DNA of 64,000 nucleotides from Anaerobacillus alkalidiazotrophicus (GCF_001866055.1 NZ_MLQS01000030.1:621500-685499), one strand, 5' to 3'; positions 44,379-53,556 are shown, counted from the stretch's first letter. Numbers and translations: made by a program. The notes: generated from the sequence alone by a model not told the origin.

Positions 44379-45629
44379 ATGAGCATTTTCTCAACCGGAC
44401 CAATTGAAAACAATCCTGTAGGTGGGGCAAGGCCTAGCAGACAGGTCACCGTAAAAATAGATAATAAAAGTTCCGTTAATTTTTCTACTGTATCCATTCA
44501 GGGGTTTGCATTAGATGGCTCTAGAACTTTATACGTACTTGAACAGCTTTCAGTAGCTCCAAACCAAGTAGTTACGAAAACGTATTCTGCAAACTTTAAT
44601 GCATTTGAGTTTGTCTTTATTACAGGAGGTGATGCAGAGGCTGACACTGATATATCCGTGTGGGGTAAAAACGCTGCAGGACAGTTGGTAACGGCTCACC
44701 GTCTTGTATCTTCTGAACTTTTGGGAGAAGGAGATGAAACATTTATTTGGGGAGAAGAAACGATCATATGGGCAGATTCTAGTGCACCAGGTCCGGGAGA
44801 TGGCACACCTTTCGATCCGTTTAATTCCTTGCAGGCCGCCATTGACGCTGCAACCAATAATCCGTTAGCGACAACCTTTGGTATGAGAGCCCGCTTGATC
44901 ATTCTTATTGCAGCAAATTCAGTGTTTAACGAGGATATTGTCATTCCACCTGCAAGACACGTACAACTACTAGGACTAGGTCCATGGGTACTCGGCAACG
45001 CAGATCTCGCTAATTTTGGATCATCCATTCCTAGAAATATTACGATTCAAACAAACCAAGCCGCAGAAAACGTCTATTTTACTCAGGGCCCAGCTTTTGT
45101 TGCGCGTCCTGTAACGGTTATTGGTACATTTAATAACGGGACATCCGTGAGTACTCATACCAATTATACAGATGGCGCTATAATTAGCGGGAATATCACC
45201 TTCCAAAATTTAGATCCGGTTGACCCCTTTTCAACAATTGAGTTTCAGCTTCTAAACGCAAATGTTGCAGGCAGCATTATCGGAGATCCCGTTAATCCGC
45301 ATCAGGGTATTCTCAATACCTATATCTATAATAGTCGAATCAATATCATGAACAAACCTGGTCTGCGAATTCAACGTATGGTCGATAGCCGATCGGATGG
45401 AACAATCAACGTAGCTGGGTATTCACATATTACGAATTCGTTAATCAACGGCAATGTGACGGTAACTTCAGCATTGGCCGATGTACCTCCGACAGGTATT
45501 TTTAGCAGTCAGTTTGGTAATATAACGTGGACTGGGCCACTTAGGTTGGATACTGCATCGAATTTCTATTTCGTCAATAGTGGTTCAACTTTAGTCGGAG
45601 TCAAAACAATATTGTTTAGTATTGCATAA
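44379..45629 (+). CDS. FSTGPI-domain plus beta-helix spore-surface protein (416 aa)
   Basis: Residues 1-116 are the same domain as in the collagen-like protein ([13 protein letters not shown] ... [14 protein letters not shown]). Residues about 125-416 form a right-handed parallel beta-helix-like region (GTPFDPFNSLQAAIDAA, VQLLGLGPWVL, ITFQNLD, Asn/Ile/Val ladder), ending GVKTILFSIA. No signal peptide, as usual for proteins deposited on the forespore from the mother cell. ATG 44379 follows AAAAGGAGAA. It closes the aminosugar/glycosyltransferase operon, which suggests it is the glycosylated or co-regulated structural protein. Confidence 0.75.
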   Translation: MSIFSTGPIENNPVGGARPSRQVTVKIDNKSSVNFSTVSIQGFALDGSRTLYVLEQLSVAPNQVVTKTYSANFNAFEFVFITGGDAEADTDISVWGKNAAGQLVTAHRLVSSELLGEGDETFIWGEETIIWADSSAPGPGDGTPFDPFNSLQAAIDAATNNPLATTFGMRARLIILIAANSVFNEDIVIPPARHVQLLGLGPWVLGNADLANFGSSIPRNITIQTNQAAENVYFTQGPAFVARPVTVIGTFNNGTSVSTHTNYTDGAIISGNITFQNLDPVDPFSTIEFQLLNANVAGSIIGDPVNPHQGILNTYIYNSRINIMNKPGLRIQRMVDSRSDGTINVAGYSHITNSLINGNVTVTSALADVPPTGIFSSQFGNITWTGPLRLDTASNFYFVNSGSTLVGVKTILFSIA

Positions 45630-45821
45630 TTGCACGAACCGCTCTAAATATAGTTACGATTGTGGATAGTCAAAAAAAGACTATACAGTACAGAGTTTTT
45701 GTGTTGATTAGTTTTTAGCCGTTTCCCTTCTTTATGTTATTTGGAAACATTTCTGAAAAAATTGGTAATGTAAACCAACTTACTTTTTTCCTTTTTACCC
45801 AATCGGGTATTTTATTGAGGA

Positions 45822-45830
45822 CATAATCTA
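45822..45830 (+). promoter_or_regulatory. Sigma-K-like -10 element before the BclA-like gene
   Basis: CATAATCTA fits CATAnnnTA, 32 bases before ATG 45862; no AC at the ideal -35 position. Confidence 0.35.
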
Positions 45831-45861
45831 GTGATATAGAGGCAAAGGAGATGTTGTATAT

Positions 45862-46539
45862 ATGTCAAATTTTAGAAAACGGAATAAAGGCTGCTGTTCA
45901 GCTTATCCGGTTCACAAACCGGCACAGGAAAAATGCATATGTCCACCTGGACCAAGGGGACTTACCGGGCCAGCAGGACCAGCAGGAGCTACCGGACCAC
46001 AAGGGACAGCAGGACCAACAGGAGCTACCGGACCAACAGGAGCTACCGGACCACAGGGAGCAGCAGGACCAGCAGGAGCTACCGGACCACAGGGGCCAGC
46101 AGGACCAGCAGGAGGAGTATTAGCCTTTGCAGATTTTTATGCATTGATGCCCGATGATAATGCAGCAACAGTTGCTCCCGGTACAGACGTAGATTTTCCA
46201 CAAGATGGACCAACTAGTGCGACTGATATTACGCGTACTGGTCCCGATACATTTAACTTGTCTGAAATTGGAACTTATCAGGTCTTGTTTCAGGTGAGTG
46301 TGGACGAAGCGGGCCAACTGATTTTAACTCTCGATGGCGCTGACCTAGCCTATACGGTGGTCGGGCGAGCGACCGGTACTTCTCAAATAGTAGGAATGGC
46401 TCTTGTGACAACGACAAGCATGGATTCAATACTCACTGTACGAAATCCTGCTGGCAATGCCACAGCACTAACCATCACTCCTCTCGCTGGAGGAACAAGA
46501 CCTGTTTCAGCACACCTAGTAATCACACGACTCCAATAG
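45862..46539 (+). CDS. BclA-like exosporium collagen/jelly-roll protein (225 aa)
   Basis: A short Cys-containing N-terminus ([17 protein letters not shown]) is followed by about 19 Gly-X-Y triplets (residues 30-86: [16 protein letters not shown]...). A C-terminal TNF/C1q-like trimerisation domain comes next (from [19 protein letters not shown] to AHLVITRLQ), the BclA C-terminal type. GAT and GPT triplets offer Thr glycosylation sites. ATG 45862 follows AAAGGAG. In contrast to the 792-residue collagen protein, this one has the trimerisation domain but few repeats; the two could form mixed structures, though that is only a thought. Confidence 0.87.
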   Translation: MSNFRKRNKGCCSAYPVHKPAQEKCICPPGPRGLTGPAGPAGATGPQGTAGPTGATGPTGATGPQGAAGPAGATGPQGPAGPAGGVLAFADFYALMPDDNAATVAPGTDVDFPQDGPTSATDITRTGPDTFNLSEIGTYQVLFQVSVDEAGQLILTLDGADLAYTVVGRATGTSQIVGMALVTTTSMDSILTVRNPAGNATALTITPLAGGTRPVSAHLVITRLQ

Positions 46540-46948
46540 ACTGGGAAACTAATACTATATTCTATACCAAACTATACAGTAGACTGGTTTGGTAGGTAGC
46601 TTTCGAGCCACTACCAACTCGTTACTCTCAGTATAAGAAATTACACCTTAGAATTTCCACCGGTTTGGGAGTGGAGTATGTTGGAAAGTCCATGAGTTAT
46701 CGAAATACAATGATACGGCTGATTAGTCAGATGAAAGGTGAAAATACAGATGAAAGCTAGCCCAATTTCTTAATAATAACAAGACATTGGGCTTATTAAT
46801 ATTGATGTCTCCTTAAATGTTGTAATTCTTCAGTTATTAGTTTACGTCTTGTTCTGTTACTATGCCCTAATGAACTGAACTCACTGTACACCAGCTTGGA
46901 ATTATTCACCAAAAACTGAAGAAATCATAAAATATTTAAAATACATTT
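46540..46948. other. Non-coding stretch with coding-like remnants
   Basis: No intact gene. On the minus strand, about 46926-46799 keeps an open frame ending GHSNRTRRKLITEELQHLRR and a stop, which looks like the C-terminus of an unidentified protein. On the plus strand around 46650-46757 another protein-like stretch (MSYRNTMIRLISQMKGEN) is seen. Confidence 0.3.
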
Positions 46949-47200
46949 ATGTGGAGCAGACAGATAATGAATTTTACTGTAAAAAACGCTGACCGTTTGC
47001 CACCTTTTTTTATTAGTTCTATTCCAAATATGGTTAAAGAAATGGAAAGAAGTATAAATCCAGGAGAATCCCCAACATTTCGTAAAGGTCAGTTAGGGAA
47101 TTGGAGAGAGGAGTTTGATCAAGAAATTAAACAGGCTTTTAAACATGTTGCAGGAGATATATTAATACAACTAGGTTATGAAAAGGATGATAAATGGTAA
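46949..47200 (+). pseudogene. Sulfotransferase C-terminal fragment
   Basis: The frame ends with PTFRKGQLGNWREEFDQEI and GDILIQLGYEKDDKW, aligning residue for residue with the end of sulfotransferase 3 at 32425 (FRSGKVGAWKTEFDQEI, GDLLIRYGYEKNNNW). It keeps the canonical RKGxxGxW loop, but the P-loop and 3'-phosphate site are gone. A sixth sulfotransferase therefore existed here. Confidence 0.8.
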
Positions 47201-47208
47201 ATGGATTG

Positions 47209-47243
47209 TGTGACATCTATCTATAGATAGGTGTCACTTTTTA
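47209..47243 (+). terminator. Terminator after the sulfotransferase fragment
   Basis: GTGACATCTAT/ATAGGTGTCAC-type stem followed by TTTTTATC. Confidence 0.75.
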
Positions 47244-47340
47244 TCATAATGTAAGAATAGGAATCTTTACAAGTCTCTTGTTGAGAAACAGAAACCCGAT
47301 ATTATAGGCGTGTTGTAAGCAATGCTTTGATAAGTTAATA

Positions 47341-47379
47341 AGTTTAGGATTAACTTTGTTTAATCCTAAACTGTTTTTA
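47341..47379 (+). terminator. Terminator-like hairpin
   Basis: AGTTTAGGATTAA pairs with TTAATCCTAAACT, followed by GTTTTTAT. No gene ends directly before it. Confidence 0.6.
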
Positions 47380-47490
47380 TAACTTCAAAAATAAACGAGT
47401 GAGTATTTTACAATATTTTGGTGTTTGTTCGGACAATAATGAAAAAAGAATAGAATATACTAGCTTTCAAATGAAAGGAGGTAGGAGTCA

Positions 47491-47806
47491 TTAGCTAACG
47501 TAGTTTTAGATTATAAAGCAAGCGTTCCGAGTAATATGTTCGGTGGAACTACACCTGAGATAATTCCTCAAGTGCCGCCCCAGCTACAAGTAGCTGATTT
47601 AGGAATGTTCCTCTCAGAACTTACGCCACGGAAGCTGAAAATAATCGTGTGTATTTATCCGCAGATGTAGGGGTTAGAGTCGCACTAGGCTCTTTGTTTA
47701 ATAATGCGCTAATATTTCGCATTTATCGAGATGGACAAGAAATATTTAATACTACAGCTGGTTTACAGGGTTCACCGCCCCCCTCTAGGTCCGATTTCAT
47801 CAATTA
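47491..47806 (+). pseudogene. Spore-surface protein remnant related to the 151-aa protein
   Basis: After GAAAGGAGGTAGGAG the frame opens with TTA (likely a mutated TTG) and reads VVLDYKASVPSNMFGG and VADLGMFLSELTP. It then shifts frame to NNRVYLSADVGVRVALGSL and ALIFRIYRDGQEIFNTT, matching RVNLNGYVKVSGLALLEELTIRVFRNGDEIFTTT of the 39041 protein. The C-terminal part is missing. Confidence 0.65.
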
Positions 47807-48063
47807 ACAGTTCCATTAAGCTTTCCTTTATAATTAATTAGGTAATCTTATCACTCTTTCAATTTGAACAGGAGTTCCAATTAGACTGACCGCTTCTATG
47901 GACCCAGCTACCTGTGACATGTTTGTTCTTAAAAAAATTTCAACCGAAAACTTAGTGTGATCTATTTTTCTGTACTAAGTACGGTTTCCTATGATGCCAG
48001 ATCCCATCTATTGAGATGAATAAGAATTTTAATGTATTTGTCCAAGCAATTCTACTGGATTTT
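47807..48063. other. Spacer with a minus-strand coding trace
   Basis: About 47838-47978 on the minus strand keeps an open frame (HTKFSVEIFLRTN, SIEAVSLIGTP, RVIRLPN, stop) without a start codon; it looks like the C-terminus of an unknown protein. No other gene seen. Confidence 0.3.
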
Positions 48064-48072
48064 CATACTTTA
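48064..48072 (+). promoter_or_regulatory. Sigma-K-like -10 element before the beta-helix gene
   Basis: CATACTTTA fits CATAnnnTA, 31 bases before ATG 48095; -35 AC not at the ideal spacing. Confidence 0.35.
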
Positions 48073-48094
48073 TAGTTAAGGAGGTGAATATTAA

Positions 48095-49474
48095 ATGGCA
48101 AACGAAATTTTTGTACCGGCTGATTTTCCAACCATTTCTCAAGCAGTAACAGCGGCAAGTGAATTTGATACGATTCGGGTGGCTCCTGGCATATATAATG
48201 AAACAGTTATCGTGAATAAAACGATTCAATTACACGGTGCTCAATCTGGAGTTGATGCAAGGACAAGGATAGGCTCACCAGGATCCGAATCGATCATAAT
48301 TGGTTCAGGTGTTTCAGGGGCCGTACAGTTAGTAAATGATAATGTTGTTGTCGATGGATTTACGATTGCAAACAATAGCGCCGGTCCAGGTATTGGTACA
48401 ACTAACGGTTTTTCTGGATATTGGGTGTTTAATAATATAGTACAAAATAATACTTTCGGTCTGTATATAAATTCAAACGGATTAACAGAATCGCAAGTCA
48501 AACAAAATGTGTTTCATAATAATAATCAACCTGGAGGAGCTTCTGGAAGCGGTATTTATTCTGATGCAGGTGTCCAAAATCTATTTATTGAAAGTAATCT
48601 GTTCACAGGTTCCCATGCAACTGCCTCAATTGTTATGATAGGTACAATTCTAACAGCAGCTAATATTATTATGTCAAGAAACAAAATGATTATGGATAAC
48701 TCGATTTTTCTTTTGGGTACAACGAATGTCAAAATCACTAATAATACCATGCTCAACACACAAGGGAATTCGATCTTCATCGCTGGGGGTACCGATCGAA
48801 CCGAGATTGAAAGCAACATCCTGCATAACAGCAATCTCAACGGTATTAGAGTAGATGCCTTGTTTGGTACTGGTGCTAACACCAATATTCGTGCAAAACT
48901 AAACAGCATCCAAGGAAATGCGGTCGCAGGCCTAAACATTGAAGCTGGTTCTTATAATACCACTCCGCGAAGATTAGATGCTACGAATAACTGGTGGGGA
49001 AGTCCGAGTGGCCCATTCCCAATTGGAACAGGCGATGCCGTGATCGATCCTGATGGGGTAGCCGAAATCACACCATTTTTAACGGCAGATCCTTTGGCTC
49101 TTCCTAGTCAAGTTTTCTCAACAGGTCCAATTCAAAGGAATGGCTCGAATGCTCAAACCATTATCGTTGATATCCTTAACAATGATCCCCTAAATCCAGC
49201 CGTAATCGAAATTCTCGGTTTCTTTATGGGAACTTCAGGAGGTAAAACTCCCTATGTGCATGAGTTATTTAGCCTCGCTCCAAGTACGAAAATCCAAAAA
49301 ACGTATTTTGTTTCTGGTTTTGAGGAATATGAGTTCCAATTCGGAATCACAGGCACTGACGATGTTCAAATATCAATTTGGCCAAGGGACGCCAGCGGAA
49401 ACTTATTACCAACACAGCGAGTTTTGAGTTCTGAATTACAACAAATAAGCACGTTAACACCTTTATTACCTTGA
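48095..49474 (+). CDS. Parallel beta-helix protein with C-terminal FSTGPI-type domain (459 aa)
   Basis: Residues about 1-335 are a right-handed parallel beta-helix (pectate-lyase/NosD-like, IFVPADFPTISQAVTAASEFDTIRVAPGIYNETV, then repeated Asn/Ile/Val ladders, and NNWWGSPSGPFP near 307). Residues about 345-455 are the shared domain in diverged form (VFSTGPIQRNGSN ... PTQRVLSSEL), here at the C-terminus instead of the N-terminus. ATG 48095 follows AAGGAGGTGAA. No signal peptide. Enzyme activity on polysaccharide is possible but not evident; a structural role in the outer spore layer is at least as likely. Confidence 0.75.
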   Translation: MANEIFVPADFPTISQAVTAASEFDTIRVAPGIYNETVIVNKTIQLHGAQSGVDARTRIGSPGSESIIIGSGVSGAVQLVNDNVVVDGFTIANNSAGPGIGTTNGFSGYWVFNNIVQNNTFGLYINSNGLTESQVKQNVFHNNNQPGGASGSGIYSDAGVQNLFIESNLFTGSHATASIVMIGTILTAANIIMSRNKMIMDNSIFLLGTTNVKITNNTMLNTQGNSIFIAGGTDRTEIESNILHNSNLNGIRVDALFGTGANTNIRAKLNSIQGNAVAGLNIEAGSYNTTPRRLDATNNWWGSPSGPFPIGTGDAVIDPDGVAEITPFLTADPLALPSQVFSTGPIQRNGSNAQTIIVDILNNDPLNPAVIEILGFFMGTSGGKTPYVHELFSLAPSTKIQKTYFVSGFEEYEFQFGITGTDDVQISIWPRDASGNLLPTQRVLSSELQQISTLTPLLP

Positions 49475-49515
49475 TGAAAAAAGATAATCAGTAGAGGAGC
49501 ATTAAGCAGTTTCAG

Positions 49516-49547
49516 CTTGTAGACGCCAAATCTACAAGTTTTTTTAA
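49516..49547 (+). terminator. Terminator after the beta-helix gene
   Basis: CTTGTAGA/TCTACAAG stem with a run of seven T. Confidence 0.8.
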
Positions 49548-49707
49548 TGTTAAGAAAGAAGTCTGGGACATAAGTAGAAAATTTCTACTTTCGCTTCAAA
49601 ATGAGAAATCAAAAACGTATGAAATTTTCATGCATGTTACTCATAAAAATAGGGTTTTGTTCCAGCTTATGAATTAAAGGCAAAAAAGTGATAAGTCCCT
49701 TATTGAC

Positions 49708-49734
49708 ACGGTTAAATTTAAAAAACATATAATA
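49708..49734 (+). promoter_or_regulatory. Sigma-K-like promoter of the BMQ_0737/Ig-like gene
   Basis: AC followed by 16 bases and CATATAATA (49726-49734), 47 bases before TTG 49781. Confidence 0.55.
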
Positions 49735-49780
49735 TTTTGTTAAATTGTAGATGCTTAATTATTGATAAAGGAGTGATATT

Positions 49781-51166
49781 TTGTCCATCAACCTATGTGA
49801 TATTCTTAGTGTAACTTGCTTTTTAACGAATGAAGACGGAGTTTCTTTAAATCCATTATTGCCAGGATCGATTGTCTGCCAGGAAATCTCCCAGTTGGAC
49901 GGGCGAAAAAACGTCAATACTAGTTTGCCAAACGGAGACCCCATTACACTGCAAAAGGTGAAAATTCGTAAAGGAGGATTTATCGTTCTTAAAATAATCG
50001 GACCAGAAACTTTTTGCCTAAGTGATCCTATTCCATTTAATTTTATTGAAACTGTTATACTTTGTGCACCAGATGGAACGGAATTAAAATGCAATGTAAC
50101 CGACTTTGAATGTGATGCAATTTTGAACTGCCAAGACGGATTAGTTACGTCTGTCGACTTATTTTTTGATATATGCCAAAGTATTGAAATGATCGGAGGC
50201 GTTGTGATCGCTATTGACGGAAGTTTTTGTAAACCGCGTCGAGAAGCAATTCCAGTCAGAAGCAAAATGACTCTTCCAATTGATTTTTCATCTATCTTCC
50301 CAGCTAATAGTAGGCAGGAAATAACAGAGGATAAAGAACAAGATGTAGAGGTTCAAGACGATTATTCCCTTCCAAGACTCTTTCATTCTCAGCAAGAATT
50401 AGCTTGTTTATCCGTTAAGGTATATGATTGGATTGTTCGTCAAAGCTCATTTCACTTGAATTTTAATATTAATGACCTAACAATAAAATGTGATGAACCG
50501 CCGTGTGATGCTCATTTATTTGTGCATGCGGCCTATGTATGTGAAGCGGATCTGCAAGGGCAAGTGGTTTGTGGAGACATACCAGTTGTGGGGGAGGATG
50601 TTTTTTATAGTGCAGAGCCAGACATCGTAACCTTCTCACCAGATCCATCCTTAACAGATGAAAATGGAGATTTTGAAACAATCGTTACAATTCCTGCTGG
50701 TACACCACCAACGCCCGTTACGATTACAGCGGTTACTAATGTTAGCGGTCTGCTTCTATCTACCTCACTCGAAACGATAGTTGAATGCCACGGGCCTTGC
50801 GTTATTGAATTATTTGTAGCGGACACGATTGATTGTGATGGATTTGTAGAAGGTAGAGTTATGTGTATGTGCGGCGGAAGGTTGATTGAGGGGGCTGTTG
50901 TAACATTAAGTAGTGATCCAGATGATATTATATCATTTGAGCATAATCCAATTATCACAGGTCATGACGGAAACTTCTTTTCAGGCATTACGGTCGATCC
51001 GGGAACACCACTACAAGTGGTAACGATAACTGTAACAACAGATGTTGAAGGACAAACAATTCCTAAGACTGTTGATGTAGACGTTGAGTGTCCTGACTCT
51101 ATCTTGAAGACCAGACTTAAATTTCTGTTTAGGGAATACGTTCAGATGGGCATTTGTTTTAGTTAG
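49781..51166 (+). CDS. Rearranged BMQ_0737-type spore coat protein with two Ig-like domains (461 aa)
   Basis: Residues 1-150 match the second half of the BMQ_0737-type coat proteins at 56.6-59.8 kb (SVTCFLTNEDGVSLNPLLPGSIVCQEI, QLDGRKNVNTSLPNGDPITLQKVKIRKGGFIVL, LCAPDGTELKCNVTDFECDA). The usual N-terminal motif appears later, at about residue 210, as LSVKVYDWIVRQ, so the domain order is permuted or the protein is a fusion. Residues about 250-445 form two tandem Big_1/invasin-like Ig domains. It is Cys-rich throughout (over 20 Cys), suggesting disulfide cross-linking. TTG 49781 follows AAAGGAGTG at good spacing. The sigma-K-like promoter fits late coat assembly. Confidence 0.72.
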   Translation: MSINLCDILSVTCFLTNEDGVSLNPLLPGSIVCQEISQLDGRKNVNTSLPNGDPITLQKVKIRKGGFIVLKIIGPETFCLSDPIPFNFIETVILCAPDGTELKCNVTDFECDAILNCQDGLVTSVDLFFDICQSIEMIGGVVIAIDGSFCKPRREAIPVRSKMTLPIDFSSIFPANSRQEITEDKEQDVEVQDDYSLPRLFHSQQELACLSVKVYDWIVRQSSFHLNFNINDLTIKCDEPPCDAHLFVHAAYVCEADLQGQVVCGDIPVVGEDVFYSAEPDIVTFSPDPSLTDENGDFETIVTIPAGTPPTPVTITAVTNVSGLLLSTSLETIVECHGPCVIELFVADTIDCDGFVEGRVMCMCGGRLIEGAVVTLSSDPDDIISFEHNPIITGHDGNFFSGITVDPGTPLQVVTITVTTDVEGQTIPKTVDVDVECPDSILKTRLKFLFREYVQMGICFS

Positions 51167-51390
51167 TGTGGTGTCGGATATTCCAATTTGAGTTACCTTA
51201 AAGTAAGTCCTTCAATTATTTTTACGTAAATCATTCAAAGGAGATAAAGCTATTTTTACAGATTAGAAAGTGAAAAAAAGCTGAATGCATAGTCAATGAA
51301 GAGCAATTGCTCCTCACGCTGCGCGTCAAACGACAAAACGAGCAGCGGCTCCGCTCATTGCATATAAGAAAGCATATAATTTTTACCAAG

Positions 51391-51471
51391 AAATCTGTAT
51401 AGCTACAGGCGCCATCGGTTCGACCGCTTCACTCCTTTTCGCCGATAGGCGGGCGCCTTACGCTTTTCTTA
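51391..51471. repeat. Dispersed repeat, copy C (short)
   Basis: Contains CAGGCGCCATCGG and GCGGGCGCCTTACGCTTTTCTT, as in copy A at 6121, but with the middle deleted. Confidence 0.6.
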
Positions 51472-51474
51472 CAG

Positions 51475-51792
51475 TATCAGAATTTAAAAATTTCTAACTT
51501 GGAAACTGTCTAGCGCGAGCAGCCTACGAGCTCTGTCACTTCAGTCAAGCAACTGACTTCAATTACCTCTTAAAATCCTTCGTTGATCAACTTCATGCAG
51601 CTTTGCTTCGAGGAAGCTTACTACGAAGCAGTACTAGAAGACGCTAAAAGCACGTAGAAAGCCAAGGAGCGGCTTCTGTCAAAGGCCGCCCCAGTGAAGC
51701 TACTACTTGGATTACTTCGAAGCGGCTTTGAGACGAGCAAACGAAGTGGCACAGGAGCAGCTGCTCGTGACCAAGGCGCTTGCGCTTTTCTT
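51475..51792. repeat. Dispersed repeat, copy D
   Basis: Same start (TATCAGAATTT) and end (GGCGCTTGCGCTTTTCTTG) as copy B at 6384, nearly identical over the last 130 bases, same orientation, about 45 kb away. The rest of 51167-51796 contains no gene. Confidence 0.7.
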
Positions 51793-51796
51793 GTTA

Positions 51797-52936
51797 TTAT
51801 TTCACTCCCCTCATCAACACTTCAATCACTTCAGGTCGACTAAACTCCGGCGGTGGCATTTCTCCATTCTTCAGCATTTCTCTTACTTTTGTACCGGATA
51901 AAATTAGCCGATCTTTTTTTTCATGTGGACATGTTTTGGTAGAGGCCATAGTTTTGCATATTGTACAGTAAAAGCTGTGTTCGAAAAATAATGGGGTGAT
52001 TCCGAGTTCATCACTAGTAAAGTGATCAAAAATACGTTGGGCATCGTATGTCCCATAATAATCGCCAACTCCGGCGTGGTCACGGCCAACAATGAAATGA
52101 GTACAGCCGTAATTTTTGCGGACAAGCGCATGAAAAATTGCTTCCTTTGGTCCTGCATAGCGCATTGCTGCAGGAAACACAGCTAAACAAACGTGTTCTT
52201 TAGGGTAGTAGTTATTTAGTAGAACTTCATAGCTTTTCATGCGAACATCAGCAGGAATATCATCGGCTTTCGTTTCCCCTACAAGGGGATTTAAAAATAA
52301 GCCATCAACAATTTCTAAAGCTGTTTTTTGAATGTATTCATGAGCTCGATGTACTGGGTTACGGGTTTGAAAGCCGACAATGGTTTTCCAGCCTTTTTGT
52401 TTAAAGATGTTTCTTGTTTCTAGTGGGTCAAATCTATATTGTTGAAATTTATGATGAATAGGACGGTTTACTAGTGTTATTGTTCCACCTATATATATAT
52501 CGCCTCGCAAGAATAGTTTTTTTACACCTGGATGGGCTAAATCTTCTGTTTGGTAAACACGTTTTGCTTCTACAAGTTTGTTAGGTTTGTAGATTTCTTT
52601 TATTTCTATCATTCCATATACTTTCCCCTTGTAAGTTAGTCTTGCCTTCTCATCAAGCGCTAGTTTTTTTGCGGTTGTTTCATCTGTCGGCAAGGTAATT
52701 GGAATGCTCCATATAAAGCCATTAGGAAGCCTCATTTTGTCAATGACAGACTGATAATCTCTTTGCGATAGAAACCCTGTTAAAGGGCTATAAGCGCCTG
52801 TGGCGATTAATTGTAAGTCAGATAAAGCTATTTCATCTAATTCAATTTCTTTGTTAATGTGAGAATAATCATAATTTGGATTGATTCTATTAATGAGTGA
52901 ACCGCCGTGGGGGGTACTTATCTGCAATGTCTTCAC
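51797..52936 (-). CDS. sat: Sulfate adenylyltransferase (ATP sulfurylase)
   Basis: Forms adenosine 5'-phosphosulfate (APS) from ATP and sulfate. 379 residues, the usual single-domain bacterial length: [15 protein letters not shown] (189-203) is the QxRNPxHxxH nucleotide motif, [11 protein letters not shown] follows, and [12 protein letters not shown] (about 286-297) is the second ATP site. [17 protein letters not shown] is the zinc-binding Cys-rich stretch found in many Sat proteins. ATG 52936 follows AAGGAGTG. Third gene of the permease-cysC-sat operon, 17 bases after cysC. Confidence 0.95.
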   Translation of the reverse strand: MKTLQISTPHGGSLINRINPNYDYSHINKEIELDEIALSDLQLIATGAYSPLTGFLSQRDYQSVIDKMRLPNGFIWSIPITLPTDETTAKKLALDEKARLTYKGKVYGMIEIKEIYKPNKLVEAKRVYQTEDLAHPGVKKLFLRGDIYIGGTITLVNRPIHHKFQQYRFDPLETRNIFKQKGWKTIVGFQTRNPVHRAHEYIQKTALEIVDGLFLNPLVGETKADDIPADVRMKSYEVLLNNYYPKEHVCLAVFPAAMRYAGPKEAIFHALVRKNYGCTHFIVGRDHAGVGDYYGTYDAQRIFDHFTSDELGITPLFFEHSFYCTICKTMASTKTCPHEKKDRLILSGTKVREMLKNGEMPPPEFSRPEVIEVLMRGVK

Positions 52937-52953
52937 TCCTTGTCTTTCAAAAA

Positions 52954-53556
52954 TTAATTTCTTTCGAGGTGTTTCTTAAGATAAGAAAGTAGTGTCGTTA
53001 CGGATTCGTTTACAGAAAGCTTAGAAGTATCTAATGTCAGCTCAGGATTTGTAGGTTGTTCGTAGCGTTGACTGATTCCGGTAAATTGTTTTATGTGACC
53101 GGCCTTTGCTTTTTTATACAACCCTTTTGGGTCACGTTTTTCACAAACTTCTAATGGGCACTTTACATATACTTCAAAAAACTCATCATTTCCTAAAAGC
53201 TTCCTAGCTTCGTTTCGATCCTCTGAAAAGGGGGATATCACACTTACAAGTACGACGACACCGGCATTAACAAAAAGTTTGGCAACTTCAGCGATTCTTC
53301 GAATGTTTTCTTTTCTATCTTGATCAGTAAATCCAAGATTTTCGTTTAATCCGTGGCGGATATTATCACCGTCTAAACAAAAAGTTTGTACCCCTTGTTT
53401 GAATAACTCGACTTCCAGGACATTTGCGATTGTAGATTTGCCAGAGCCTGATAAACCAGTAAACCAAATCACAAAGCTTTTGTGGTTGTTAGCTTTTTGC
53501 CGATCTAGCTTTGTAACAGATTGCTTGTGCCACTTTATATTTTGATTGTTTTCCAC
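52954..53556 (-). CDS. cysC: Adenylylsulfate kinase (APS kinase)
   Basis: Phosphorylates APS to 3'-phosphoadenylylsulfate (PAPS), the universal sulfuryl donor. 200 residues: P-loop GLSGSGKST (34-42), [17 protein letters not shown] (about 60-76) for [16 protein letters not shown], and the [10 protein letters not shown] lid region. ATG 53556 follows AAGGAAGG. Second gene of the operon. Making PAPS is needed either for assimilation through a PAPS reductase, absent here, or for sulfotransferases, of which five intact ones lie in this window. Confidence 0.95.
   Translation of the reverse strand: MENNQNIKWHKQSVTKLDRQKANNHKSFVIWFTGLSGSGKSTIANVLEVELFKQGVQTFCLDGDNIRHGLNENLGFTDQDRKENIRRIAEVAKLFVNAGVVVLVSVISPFSEDRNEARKLLGNDEFFEVYVKCPLEVCEKRDPKGLYKKAKAGHIKQFTGISQRYEQPTNPELTLDTSKLSVNESVTTLLSYLKKHLERN

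Noticed and set aside
48095..49474. Phage tail-spike or pectate lyase
   Set aside because: No phage genes are nearby and no lyase catalytic residues could be recognised; the C-terminal shared spore domain and sigma-K-like box favour a spore-surface protein.
51707..51971. Short plus-strand open frames at the right-hand repeat and sat end
   Set aside because: They lie in the dispersed repeat and antisense to sat, with no family or ribosome-binding site.
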